Shown here: positions 55,748 to 64,000 of the stretch, piece after piece
Layout of the letters: every line of letters starts with the position of its first letter
Numbering within the stretch: the first letter of the stretch is position 1
Source: an uncultured Sphingomonadales bacterium
GTDB taxonomy: Bacteria > Pseudomonadota > Alphaproteobacteria > Sphingomonadales > Sphingomonadaceae
NCBI GenBank assembly: GCA_903832325.1
Contig: CAILBC010000043.1
Coordinates: 96,110-160,109 of the forward strand
Reading direction: 5' to 3'
Length of the DNA stretch: 64,000 nt
Translations under genes and position numbers: made by a program
The notes under the pieces: model-generated
The model's input: the letters and a program-made list of their open reading frames with translations, nothing else
What the model was told of the DNA's origin: nothing
The model's database searches: none

Positions 55748-57001
55748 ATGATGCGTTTTTCCGGATTCAATCTGCTGGCCCAGGCGTTCAACGGCCATCA
55801 GGACTGGCCCGAACACTGGCCCGACAAGGCGCCTAAACCCGAATATGACGTGATCATCGTCGGCGCGGGCGGGCACGGGCTGGGTGCGGCCTATTATCTG
55901 GCGGCCAAGTACGGCATCACCAATGTTGCGGTGATTGAAAAGGGCTGGCTGGGCGGCGGCAATGCCGGGCGCAACACCACGATCATCCGGTCAAACTATC
56001 TCTATGACGAAAGCGCGCATCTTTATGACCACGCGGTCAAGATGTGGGACGGACTGAGCCAGGAGCTGAATTACAACGTCATGTATTCAAAGCGCGGCGT
56101 GCTGATGCTGGCGCACAATGTGCATGATATTCAAAGCTTCAAGCGGCACATCCATGCCAACCGGCTGAACGGTGTCGACAACGAATGGCTGACCCCCGAA
56201 CAGTGCAAGGCCTATTGCCCGCCACTCGATATCGCGCCCAATGCGCGCCATCCGGTGCTGGGCGGCGCGCTGCAACGGCGCGGCGGCACCGCGCGGCATG
56301 ACAGCGTGGCCTGGGGCTATGCCCGCGGCGCGGTCGCGCGCGGTGTGGATATCATCCAGAATTGCGCGGTTACCGGCATCCGTCGCGGGCCCGATGGCGC
56401 CGTGCTGGGGGTGGAAACCGAACGTGGCTTCATCGGCGCGCGCAAAGTCGGGGTTTCGGCCGCGGGCAGCACGTCGCTGGTGATGAAAATGGCCGGGCTC
56501 GACTTCCCGCTGGAAAGCTATCCCTTGCAGGCGCTGGTGTCCGAACCGGTCAAGCCGATTTTCCCCTGCGTGGTGATGTCGAACACCGTGCACGCCTATA
56601 TCAGCCAGTCCGACAAGGGCGAGCTGGTGATTGGCGCGGGGACTGACCAGTATGTCAGCTATTCGCAACGCGGCGCCCTGCACATCATCGAACACACGCT
56701 GGCCGCGATCTGCGAGATTTTCCCGATCTTTACCCGCATGCGCATGCTGCGCACCTGGGGCGGGATCGTGGACGTTACGCCCGACCGGTCGCCGATCCTG
56801 GCCAAGACCCCGGTGCCGGGCCTCTATGTCAATTGCGGCTGGGGCACTGGCGGGTTCAAGGCGACGCCCGGCGCGGCCGACTTGCTGGCCCATACCATTG
56901 CCCATGACGCGCCCCATGCCATCAACGCCCCGTTCAATCTCGATCGTTTCCGCAACGGCCGGTTGATTGACGAAGCCGCCGCCGCGGCCGTGGCGCACTG
57001 A
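55748..57001 (+). CDS. soxB: Sarcosine oxidase beta subunit SoxB
   Basis: A 417-residue FAD/FMN subunit of heterotetrameric sarcosine oxidase, which oxidises sarcosine to glycine with transfer of the methyl carbon to tetrahydrofolate. The FAD motif is VIIVGAGGHGLGAAYYLA (about residues 36-53) and the covalent FMN His is in GGTARHDSVAWGYARGA. The start is ATG 55748 with a second ATG one codon later. It heads soxB-soxD-soxA-soxG, arranged as in Pseudomonas and Corynebacterium. Confidence 0.96.
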   Translation: MMRFSGFNLLAQAFNGHQDWPEHWPDKAPKPEYDVIIVGAGGHGLGAAYYLAAKYGITNVAVIEKGWLGGGNAGRNTTIIRSNYLYDESAHLYDHAVKMWDGLSQELNYNVMYSKRGVLMLAHNVHDIQSFKRHIHANRLNGVDNEWLTPEQCKAYCPPLDIAPNARHPVLGGALQRRGGTARHDSVAWGYARGAVARGVDIIQNCAVTGIRRGPDGAVLGVETERGFIGARKVGVSAAGSTSLVMKMAGLDFPLESYPLQALVSEPVKPIFPCVVMSNTVHAYISQSDKGELVIGAGTDQYVSYSQRGALHIIEHTLAAICEIFPIFTRMRMLRTWGGIVDVTPDRSPILAKTPVPGLYVNCGWGTGGFKATPGAADLLAHTIAHDAPHAINAPFNLDRFRNGRLIDEAAAAAVAH

Positions 57002-57012
57002 CAGGAAGACCG

Positions 57013-57300
57013 ATGATCCTGATCCACTGCCCTTATTGCGAGGAAGATCGGCCCGAGGTCGAATTCACTTATGGCGGCCAGGCGCATATCGCCCGCCCGC
57101 TGGACCCCGCCGCGCTCGATGATGCCGAATGGGAAAGTTTCCTCTATATCCGCAGCAATCCGCGCGGGCGCCATGCCGAACGCTGGCGCCATGCGCATGG
57201 GTGTGCGCGGTTTTTCAACGCGATCCGCGACACTGTGACCGACCGGTTTGAAGTGACCTACAAAGCCGGCGAGCAAGCGCCCGACGGGGCGGCACGATGA
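57013..57300 (+). CDS. soxD: Sarcosine oxidase delta subunit SoxD
   Basis: A 95-residue small subunit with a zinc-finger-like start (IHCPYCEEDRPEVEF), then a conserved WRHAHGCARFFNAIRDT segment. It helps assemble the oxidase. The start ATG 57013 follows AGGAAG; the stop overlaps soxA (ATGA). Confidence 0.95.
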   Translation: MILIHCPYCEEDRPEVEFTYGGQAHIARPLDPAALDDAEWESFLYIRSNPRGRHAERWRHAHGCARFFNAIRDTVTDRFEVTYKAGEQAPDGAAR

Positions 57301-60161
57301 GCGGCTATCGCCTTGCCCGGGGTGGCCGGATCGATCGCAACCGGCCGGTCGCGTTCCGTTTCGATGGCCGAGACTACAGCGGCTTTGCCGGGGACACGCT
57401 GGCCTCGGCGCTGGTGGCTGGCGGGGTCACGCTGCTTGGCCGATCGTTCAAATACCACCGCCCGCGCGGACTGCTGGGGATGGGCGCGGAAGAGCCCAAT
57501 GCGCTGGTCACCGTTGATCGCGGCCCGGCGCGGATCACGCCCAATCTGCGCGCCACCCAGGTTGCGCTGCATGACGGGCTTGTCGCCAGCAGCCAGAACC
57601 GCTGGCCTTCGCTGAAATTCGACGTGGTCGCGCTCAACGATGTGTTTGGCGCGCTGTTTCCGGCAGGGTTCTACAACAAGACCTTCATGTGGCCGCGCGC
57701 CGCGTGGGAAGCCTTGTATGAACCGGTGATCCGGAGGCTCGCCGGCCTGGGTGAAAGCCCGGTGGCGCGCGATCCCGATCACTATGATGCCACGTATGCG
57801 CATTGCGAAGTGCTGGTGATCGGCGGCGGGATTGCCGGGATCGAGGCGGCGCTTGATGCCGCGCAAACCGGCGGGCGGGTGATCCTGATCGATGATCAGG
57901 ACGATCTGGGCGGCGGCGCGCTGTCCGATGCGGCGCTGTGGCCGCTGCTGACCGACCTGAAGGCGCGACTGGCGGGTTGCGCCAATGTCACCGTGCTCGG
58001 GCGGACCACGGCATTTGGCTATTATCACCAGAACTTCATCGGCGCGGTGGAATCGCTGACCGATCATCTCGCCCCTGCCGAAGCGACCGGCCCGCGTGAA
58101 CGGCTGTGGCGGATCCGCGCCGGCGAAGTCGTGCTGGCGCAGGGCGCGATCGAGCGTCCGCTGGTGTTTGATGGCAATGATGTACCGGGCGTCATGCTGG
58201 CCAGTGCCGGGCGCACGCTCGCGCTGCGCCATGGCGTGGCGGTGGGCCGCGCAGTGGTGGTAATGGCCGCGCACGACAGTGGCTGGCGCGATGCGCTGGC
58301 CATGGCCGAAGCGGGCGTGACGATTGCCGCGATCATCGACATCCGCGATGTCGTGCCCGGCGATCTGGCCGAGGCGGCCCGCGCAGCGGGTATCGCGGTG
58401 CACACCGGTTGCGCAATCACCCACGTGTCCGGGCGCCACGCGGTCAAGGGTGTGACTTTTGCTGCCGCCGGCACCGGGCCGGAACGCCATATCGCCTGCG
58501 ATGCCGTGCTGATGGCCGGCGGCTGGACGCCCAGCGTGCATTTGTGGAGCCACGGCAAGGGCAGCCTTGCCTGGAGCGAGGCGTGGGGCGCCTATCTGCC
58601 GGGCACGGCGATTGAAAACTGCCGCGCGGTGGGTGCCTGTGCCGGCGCGTGGTCGCTCGGTTCGGGCGTGATCACCGCGGTGCTGCCCAACCGCAAGCCG
58701 GTGCGCGCGCAAAAGGCCTTTGTCGATTTCCAGAACGACGTGAAGGCGCGCGACATCCACCTGGCAGTGCAGGAAGGCATGCGCTCGATCGAGCACATCA
58801 AACGCTACACCACCAACGGCATGGCGACGGACCAGGGCAAGACCAGCAATCTGAACGGGTTGCAGATCGCCTCGACCGTGCTCGGCCGGCCGGTGGCGGA
58901 TATCGGGCTGACCACGTTCCGCCCGCCCTATACGCCGCAGACGTTCGGCGCGCTGATGGGGCATCACAAGGATGCGCTGTTTCAGCCGGTGCGCAAATCG
59001 GTGATCGATGATTGGGCAACAGCGCAGGGCGCGGTGTTCGAAAACGTGTCAAACTGGCGCCGCGCGCGCTATTTCCCGCGCGGCGGCGAAACGATGGAGG
59101 CCGCCGTGCTGCGCGAATGCGCGGCCGTGCGCAACGCGGTCGGCATGTTCGATGCCTCGACGCTGGGCAAGATCGAGGTTGTCGGGCCCGATGCCGCCGA
59201 ATTCCTCAACCGCATGTACACCAATCCGTGGAAAGGGTTGCAGCCCGGCCGCTGCCGCTATGGCCTGCTGCTGCGCGAAGATGGCTTCATCATGGACGAT
59301 GGCGTTTCGGCGCGCATCGCCGATGACCGGTTCCACCTGACCACCACCACCGGCGGCGCCGCGCGCGTGCTGGGGATGATGGAGGACTATCTCCAGACCG
59401 AATGGAGCGATCTCGACGTCTGGTTGACTTCGACCACCGAACAGTGGGCGGTGATTGCGCTGCAGGGGCCAATGGCGCGCGCGGTGATTGCGCCGCTGGT
59501 CGAAGGCATCGATCTGGATGGCGCGGCGTTCCCGCACATGGCGGGGCGCGAAGGCACGATCGCCGGGGTGCCGACACGCCTGTTCCGCGTCAGCTTTACC
59601 GGCGAACTCGGCTTTGAAATCAATGTGCCCGCGCACGAAGGTCGCAAAGTGTGGGACGCGGTCCATGCCGCCGGGCAGGCCCATGGCATCACGGCATATG
59701 GCACGGAAACAATGCACGTGCTGCGTGCCGAAAAGGGCTTCATCATCGTCGGGCAGGATACCGATGGCACGATGACCCCGGCCGACATGGGGCTGGATTG
59801 GGCCGTGGGCAAGAAAAAGCCCGATTTCGTGGGCAAACGCTCGCTCGCCCGGCCCGATATGGACGCGCCCGGGCGCAAACAGTTCGTCGGCCTGTTGACC
59901 GAAGACGCGGGCGAGCTGCTGGAAGAAGGCGCGCAAGTCGTTGCCGACCCCGATGCGCCGATCCCGATGCCGATGATCGGCCATGTCACTTCCGCCTATC
60001 GCAGCGCAGCGGCCGGGCGCACGATTGCGCTGGCAGTGATTGCCGATGGCCGTGCGCGGATCGGGCAGACGGTGTTCATCCCGATGCCGGGCCGGGTGAT
60101 CCGTGCGAAAGTGACTGCGCCGATGTTCTATGACCCCGAAGGGAGCCGCCTCAATGCTTGA
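57297..60161 (+). CDS. soxA: Sarcosine oxidase alpha subunit SoxA
   Basis: A 954-residue alpha subunit. The N-terminus resembles the 2Fe-2S-like fold of this family (VAFRFDGRDYSGFAGDTLASAL). A dinucleotide-binding domain with VLVIGGGIAGIEAALDA (about residues 171-187) binds NAD+. The C-terminal 350 residues are the folate-binding aminomethyltransferase domain (FTGELGFEINVP). The start ATG 57297 overlaps the soxD stop; soxG overlaps the 3' end by 8 bases. It channels the methyl group to 5,10-methylene-tetrahydrofolate. Confidence 0.97.
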   Translation: MSGYRLARGGRIDRNRPVAFRFDGRDYSGFAGDTLASALVAGGVTLLGRSFKYHRPRGLLGMGAEEPNALVTVDRGPARITPNLRATQVALHDGLVASSQNRWPSLKFDVVALNDVFGALFPAGFYNKTFMWPRAAWEALYEPVIRRLAGLGESPVARDPDHYDATYAHCEVLVIGGGIAGIEAALDAAQTGGRVILIDDQDDLGGGALSDAALWPLLTDLKARLAGCANVTVLGRTTAFGYYHQNFIGAVESLTDHLAPAEATGPRERLWRIRAGEVVLAQGAIERPLVFDGNDVPGVMLASAGRTLALRHGVAVGRAVVVMAAHDSGWRDALAMAEAGVTIAAIIDIRDVVPGDLAEAARAAGIAVHTGCAITHVSGRHAVKGVTFAAAGTGPERHIACDAVLMAGGWTPSVHLWSHGKGSLAWSEAWGAYLPGTAIENCRAVGACAGAWSLGSGVITAVLPNRKPVRAQKAFVDFQNDVKARDIHLAVQEGMRSIEHIKRYTTNGMATDQGKTSNLNGLQIASTVLGRPVADIGLTTFRPPYTPQTFGALMGHHKDALFQPVRKSVIDDWATAQGAVFENVSNWRRARYFPRGGETMEAAVLRECAAVRNAVGMFDASTLGKIEVVGPDAAEFLNRMYTNPWKGLQPGRCRYGLLLREDGFIMDDGVSARIADDRFHLTTTTGGAARVLGMMEDYLQTEWSDLDVWLTSTTEQWAVIALQGPMARAVIAPLVEGIDLDGAAFPHMAGREGTIAGVPTRLFRVSFTGELGFEINVPAHEGRKVWDAVHAAGQAHGITAYGTETMHVLRAEKGFIIVGQDTDGTMTPADMGLDWAVGKKKPDFVGKRSLARPDMDAPGRKQFVGLLTEDAGELLEEGAQVVADPDAPIPMPMIGHVTSAYRSAAAGRTIALAVIADGRARIGQTVFIPMPGRVIRAKVTAPMFYDPEGSRLNA

Positions 60162-60702
60162 GATCGCCCCGCTGGCTGTTGCCGGCATCGATCTGGCCAC
60201 TGGCACCGCGGCCGTCAACGGCATGGTGTCCGGCCTGCCGGTCTGCATCGCACCCGCCGCGCCGTTGACGCGCTGGTCATTGCGCGCACGCGATGCCGGG
60301 GCGCTGTCGGCCGCGATCGGCCGCGCGCTGCCCGATCGCATTGGCGTCGTGATTGACGGGATTGCCCGGCTTGGCCCTGACGAATGGTACGCGCTGCTGC
60401 CCGAAGGCACGGTCCTGCCCGGCGGCGCCGGTCTTCCCGTCAGCGTGGTTGAAGTGACCGCCCGCGCGGTCGGCTTTACCGTTGAAGGCGCAGGCGCAGT
60501 CGCAGCCCTGGCGCGCGGCTGTCCGCTCGATCTGGCCGGATTTGCGCCGGGCCGCGCCACGCGCACGGTGTTCGAAACTGTCGAAGTGCAGATCTGGGCC
60601 ACCGCGCCCGAAACTTATCATGTCGAAGTCTGGCGCAGCTTTGCGCCCTGGCTGTGGCACTCATTGGCAGCAGGGCTGGCATTGACAGCAGGACTGGATT
60701 GA
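60154..60702 (+). CDS. soxG: Sarcosine oxidase gamma subunit SoxG
   Basis: A 182-residue gamma subunit, usual length for the family, with the conserved LGPDEWYALLPEG (about residues 72-84) and CPLDLAGFAPGRATRTVFETVEVQIW segments. The start ATG 60154 overlaps the soxA stop by 8 bases. It is the last gene of the operon before a strong terminator. Confidence 0.95.
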   Translation: MLEIAPLAVAGIDLATGTAAVNGMVSGLPVCIAPAAPLTRWSLRARDAGALSAAIGRALPDRIGVVIDGIARLGPDEWYALLPEGTVLPGGAGLPVSVVEVTARAVGFTVEGAGAVAALARGCPLDLAGFAPGRATRTVFETVEVQIWATAPETYHVEVWRSFAPWLWHSLAAGLALTAGLD

Positions 60703-60733
60703 CACCGCGCCAGATAAACCGGTTCCACCCTTG

Positions 60734-60771
60734 CGGCCCGCGCGTCTCACCAGGCGCGCGGGCCGTTTTTT
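60734..60771 (+). terminator. Rho-independent terminator after soxG
   Basis: CGGCCCGCGCG and CGCGCGGGCCG form an 11-bp perfect stem with a 10-base loop, followed by six T. It lies between soxG and the convergent LysR gene. Confidence 0.92.
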
Positions 60772-60780
60772 ATGGGGTGC

Positions 60781-61734
60781 CTATGAAAGCAAATCCTGCA
60801 TCCACGGCAATTGCTGGATCAACGGGGTCAGGTGCGACACGGTCATGACTTCGCGTGCCATTTGCGCGGTCTGTTCGGCCAGGTTGCCCAGTTCGCCGCT
60901 GCGGCTGACCACTTGCACCCGGCGTGAAAAGCGGCCGCGGGGCAGGGGTTCCACGCGCAACTGGTCAATCAGCGTGGGCATTGCCGCCAGGCACAGCGCC
61001 GACGTGATGCTCCAGCCGATGCCCAGCGCCACCGAGGTGAGCTGCTGGTGCATGATGTCCACCTCGATCACATTGGGCAGGCGCAGTTTCATCCGGGTCA
61101 GCTGGCTTTCGATGCGCTGGCCCATCCCGTGATCGAGCGCATAGCGCACGAACGGCAGGCGGGTTGCCGCTTCGGCCGGATCGTTGCTGCCCACATAATC
61201 GCGCGGAAAAATCAGCACGAAGGGATCATCCATGACATCGTGGTGTTCGATGCCGGGGTGTTTTTCCAGGGTGTTGCTGCCGGTCACCAGCATGTCGACG
61301 CGCCGCGCCAGAAAATCCTGCTGCTGCACCAGCGATATGCCCGACCGGATGCGCCAGCGGCCCACGCGCATGCCAAAGCGGTGGAGCAAGGGCGCGGTCA
61401 GCAGCGTGGCAAAAGTTTCGGACATCGCGATGGTCATCTGGTCCACCGGCAGATTGGCGCCTTCGCGCACTTCATCGATCACCGTGCGCGCCGTGGTCAG
61501 CAGCCGGCGCGCGCGTTCATACAGCGCGCGTCCGGCAGGTGTGAGGCCCAGCGGGCGCAGCGACCGGTCAAACAGCGCGGTGCCGATACCCGCCTCAAGC
61601 CGGGTGATCGTTTGCGAAACCGCCGATTGGGTAATGCGCAATTGCGTTGCGCTGGCGGTCATCCCGCACAGTTCGACAGTGACGACGAACACTTCCAGCG
61701 CGTGAAGATCGAATTCCGCCGGCAGGCGCAGCAT
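60781..61734 (-). CDS. LysR-family transcriptional regulator
   Basis: A 317-residue LysR regulator with the helix-turn-helix at residues 7-66 (LHALEVFVVTVELCGMTASATQL, RITQSAVSQTITRLEAG) and the effector domain after it. ATG 61734 is preferred over GTG 61740, because AAAGGG lies 5 bases before the ATG. It is convergent with soxG and divergent from the tRNA-editing and serine dehydratase genes. Its gap (61735-61886) is A/T-rich and is the likely site of control. It may regulate sdaA or the betaine-sarcosine genes; the inducer is unknown. Confidence 0.92.
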   Translation of the reverse strand: MLRLPAEFDLHALEVFVVTVELCGMTASATQLRITQSAVSQTITRLEAGIGTALFDRSLRPLGLTPAGRALYERARRLLTTARTVIDEVREGANLPVDQMTIAMSETFATLLTAPLLHRFGMRVGRWRIRSGISLVQQQDFLARRVDMLVTGSNTLEKHPGIEHHDVMDDPFVLIFPRDYVGSNDPAEAATRLPFVRYALDHGMGQRIESQLTRMKLRLPNVIEVDIMHQQLTSVALGIGWSITSALCLAAMPTLIDQLRVEPLPRGRFSRRVQVVSRSGELGNLAEQTAQMAREVMTVSHLTPLIQQLPWMQDLLS

Positions 61735-61886
61735 GGACACCCTTTCAATTATGCTCCCTTAACCTATGTATCATTCATTCTTATTCCATGCCAAGGGGAA
61801 TTCCCGCGCGCGGCGCTCTGCAATAGGTTACGCTGGCGTGAAGGGTGGCAGCACTGCACAAAATCGCGGCCAGAGCAGGGACATCG

Positions 61887-62417
61887 ATGAGCGAAATTGC
61901 CCAAAGCGGACAGGCCGGAGCCGAAGATCGCCTTTATGCCGATCTTTCAGCGCTGGGCCTTGTCTGGACCGCGCTTGAGCACCAGGCGGTGTTCACGGTT
62001 GAAGAAAGCGAAGCCATCCACGATGCCTTGCCCGGCGCGCACACCAAGAACCTGTTTCTGAAAGACAGCGGCGGCCGCTTTTTCCTGGTCACGGTCGATC
62101 ATGCGCTGCGCGTCGATCTGAAGGCGCTGGCCCCGGTGATCGGCGCGAAAAAGCTGAGTTTCGGCAAGGCGGAGGACATGATTGCGCTGCTGGGCGTAAC
62201 GCCCGGTTCGGTTACGCCGCTGGCTGCCATCAACGATGCGGCCGGGGCGGTTCAGGTCGTGCTCGATGCCACGCTGGCGGGCGCGCCGGCGGTCCACGTG
62301 CATCCTTTGCGCAACACCGCGACCATCGGCCTGCCCGGCGCCGGGCTGATCCGCGCTTTGGCGCATTGGCGGCATGATCCGCTGATTGCCACGATCCCCG
62401 AACGGGTTCAGGCATGA
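61887..62417 (+). CDS. YbaK/ProX family aminoacyl-tRNA editing protein
   Basis: A 176-residue free-standing editing domain. The HTKNLFLKD motif (about residues 52-60) with the conserved Lys is typical of ProXp-ala/PrdX-type proteins, which hydrolyse Ala-tRNA(Pro) or other mischarged tRNAs in the cytoplasm. The start ATG 61887 follows AGGG at 6 bases; the longer frame to 61845 is less likely. Its stop is 49 bp before sdaA, so the two may be cotranscribed. Confidence 0.85.
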   Translation: MSEIAQSGQAGAEDRLYADLSALGLVWTALEHQAVFTVEESEAIHDALPGAHTKNLFLKDSGGRFFLVTVDHALRVDLKALAPVIGAKKLSFGKAEDMIALLGVTPGSVTPLAAINDAAGAVQVVLDATLAGAPAVHVHPLRNTATIGLPGAGLIRALAHWRHDPLIATIPERVQA

Positions 62418-62466
62418 TGCGGCGCGGCGCAGCGCGAACCTGTTTCGGCAAAAAGGCAGCCAGGCG

Positions 62467-63846
62467 ATGATTTCAGGCGTCTTCGACTTGTTCAAGATCG
62501 GCATCGGCCCGTCGAGCTCGCACACGGTCGGGCCGATGGTCGCGGCGCGGCGCTTTGGCGAAAGGCTGGTGCAACGCGGGCTGCTTGATGCGGTCGCGCA
62601 TGTCGAGGTTGCGCTGTATGGCTCGCTGGCGCTGACCGGCAAAGGCCACGCCACCGATTCCGCGGTGATCCTGGGGCTGGCGGGCGAAGTGCCGGCGCTG
62701 GTCGATCCCGATCGCGTGCCGCAGATCGTGGCAGAAGTGCACCAGACCGGGCGCCTCACGCTGATGGGCACGCGCGACATCGGCTTCGTGCCAACGCGCG
62801 ACATCCATTTCTGGCAGCGCGAACGCCGGCCGTTTCACAGCAACGCCATGGCGATCACCGCGCGCGATGCGGCGGGCGACGTGATCGATCAGCGGTCGTA
62901 TTATTCGATCGGCGGCGGTTTCGTGCTCGATGAGGATGAAGCGCTGGGCAACGAACGCGCCGGCGACATCGGCCCGCCTTTGCCATACGATTTCGCCTCG
63001 GCGGATGATTTGCTGGCAATCGGTGCGCGCGATGCGATCAGCTTTGCCGAGATCATGCTTGCCAACGAACTGGTGCACCATTCGCAGGCAGAAGTTGAAG
63101 CCGGGCTGGACCTGATCGACGCCACGATGGCGCAATGCATCGATCGTGGCTGCCGCAACGAAGGCGTGCTGCCTGGCGGGCTGAAAGTGCAGCGCCGCGC
63201 GGCCGTGCTCACCCGTGAACTGGCGCTGCGCCAGCAGACCACGCTGGGCGATCCGCTGGCCGTGCTCGACTGGATCAACTTGTGGGCCATGGCGGTGAAC
63301 GAGGAAAACGCCGCCGGCGGCAAAGTGGTGACTGCGCCCACCAATGGCGCGGCCGGGATCATCCCGGCAGTGTTGCGCTATTACGACCGCTGCTATCGCG
63401 GCACGCGCGAAGGCCGGCACACGTTTCTGCTCACCGCGGCGGCAATCGGCGCGCTGTACAAGCGCAATGCCTCGATTTCGGGGGCCGAAGTCGGCTGCCA
63501 GGGCGAAGTCGGCGTGGCCTGTTCGATGGCGGCGGCAGGGTTGACCGCGGCGCTGGGCGGCAACAACGGGCAGATCGAAAATGCTGCCGAAATCGCGATG
63601 GAACACAATCTGGGCCTGACGTGCGATCCCGTTGGCGGGCTGGTGCAGATCCCGTGCATCGAACGCAATGCGATGGGCGCGGTGAAGGCGATCGATGCCT
63701 CGCGCCTGGCGCTGCTGGGCGACGGCACGCATATGGTCAGCCTCGACAAGGTCATCGAAACGATGCGCCAGACCGGCTATGACATGCGCGACAAATACAA
63801 GGAAACCTCGCAAGGCGGCCTGGCCGTCAATGTGGTCGAATGCTGA
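62467..63846 (+). CDS. sdaA: L-serine ammonia-lyase, iron-sulphur type
   Basis: A 459-residue single-chain 4Fe-4S L-serine dehydratase converting serine to pyruvate and ammonia. SSSHTVGPM (residues about 15-23) is the family start motif. The cluster cysteines lie in GCQGEVGVACSMA and in LTCDPVGG/VQIPCIERN near the C-terminus. The start ATG 62467 is supported by alignment to the family start MISGVFDLFKIG. Placement after the sarcosine genes fits conversion of the glycine product through serine to pyruvate. Confidence 0.95.
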   Translation: MISGVFDLFKIGIGPSSSHTVGPMVAARRFGERLVQRGLLDAVAHVEVALYGSLALTGKGHATDSAVILGLAGEVPALVDPDRVPQIVAEVHQTGRLTLMGTRDIGFVPTRDIHFWQRERRPFHSNAMAITARDAAGDVIDQRSYYSIGGGFVLDEDEALGNERAGDIGPPLPYDFASADDLLAIGARDAISFAEIMLANELVHHSQAEVEAGLDLIDATMAQCIDRGCRNEGVLPGGLKVQRRAAVLTRELALRQQTTLGDPLAVLDWINLWAMAVNEENAAGGKVVTAPTNGAAGIIPAVLRYYDRCYRGTREGRHTFLLTAAAIGALYKRNASISGAEVGCQGEVGVACSMAAAGLTAALGGNNGQIENAAEIAMEHNLGLTCDPVGGLVQIPCIERNAMGAVKAIDASRLALLGDGTHMVSLDKVIETMRQTGYDMRDKYKETSQGGLAVNVVEC

Positions 63847-63861
63847 GCAGGAGTTGAGTCC

Positions 63862-64000
63862 ATGAAAGCGCTGGTGACGGTAAAGCGTGTGATTGATTAC
63901 AACGTGAAGCCTCGGGTGAAGGCGGACGGGACGGGTGTTGATCTTGCGAATGTGAAGATGAGCATGAACCCGTTTGACGAGATTGCGGTGGAAGAGGCGC
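63862..64000 (+). CDS. etfB: Electron transfer flavoprotein beta subunit, 3'-truncated by the window edge
   Basis: The first 46 codons read MKALVTVKRVIDYNVKPRVK and continue to NPFDEIAVEEA, the conserved start of EtfB. The start ATG 63862 follows AGGAG at 8 bases. ETF takes electrons from acyl-CoA dehydrogenases and from dimethylglycine/sarcosine dehydrogenases, both encoded in this window. Third positions here are mostly G or T (GCG, GTG, GGG, ATT) and rarely C, unlike the neighbouring genes. Confidence 0.93.
   Translation, partial: MKALVTVKRVIDYNVKPRVKADGTGVDLANVKMSMNPFDEIAVEEA

Overview
This window is a high-GC chromosomal segment of an alphaproteobacterium, most likely a sphingomonad of the Novosphingobium type. 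That placement is an inference. It rests on the GC-rich codon use, the three large TonB-dependent receptors (TBDRs), the tryptophan-halogenase-like proteins beside a sugar TBDR, and the operons joined by ATGA overlaps. I see no rRNA, tRNA, CRISPR array, transposase or phage gene. The window is almost entirely catabolic and transport genes with their regulators.

Region 1 (1-9.7 kb): a truncated LysR regulator and a Tat-exported GH125 alpha-mannosidase. Next comes a minus-strand set: M20 deacylase, flavin monooxygenase, RidA, DUF1028 protein and LysR. A divergent pair follows, glutaryl-CoA dehydrogenase plus a class III CoA-transferase, which fits glutarate/glutaryl-CoA breakdown.

Region 2 (9.8-25.2 kb): a complete histidine-utilisation (hut) locus. 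It has hutD with a HisJQMP-like ABC importer, a divergent pair (a HutH paralogue and a TBDR), hutC-hutF on minus and hutI-hutH-hutG-hutU on plus. HutH, HutU, HutI, HutF and HutG give the five-step route from histidine to glutamate. Three copies of a 12-bp palindrome (ATGT-N4-ACAT) lie at the three promoter regions and are probable HutC operators. The HutH paralogue exactly lacks the Ala-Ser-Gly tripeptide that forms the MIO cofactor, and also lacks an active-site Tyr. It is the most unusual single gene here.

Region 3 (25.4-29.1 kb): a secreted histidine acid phosphatase and a large membrane protein with a spermidine-synthase-like C-terminal domain.

Region 4 (29.2-44.8 kb): a sucrose/raffinose/fructan utilisation locus. 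It holds a GPH/SUC-type MFS transporter, GH36 alpha-galactosidase, GH68 levansucrase, LacI regulator, TBDR, two tryptophan-halogenase-like flavoproteins, a TPR plus 2OG-Fe(II)-oxygenase protein, GH32 beta-fructosidase and ROK fructokinase. A LacI-type operator core (CAAnCGnTTG) recurs upstream of the transporter, TBDR and fructokinase. Two copies lie inside the start of the levansucrase gene.

Region 5 (45.0-51.4 kb, minus): TBDR, PQQ quinohaemoprotein dehydrogenase and amino-acid permease.

Region 6 (51.4-64 kb): glycine-betaine and sarcosine catabolism. It holds a dimethylglycine/sarcosine dehydrogenase, a GbcA-like Rieske demethylase, heterotetrameric sarcosine oxidase soxBDAG, a LysR regulator, a Pro-tRNA editing protein, L-serine dehydratase sdaA and the start of etfB. 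Read together, betaine goes to dimethylglycine, sarcosine, glycine, serine and pyruvate. GlyA and PurU are not in the window.
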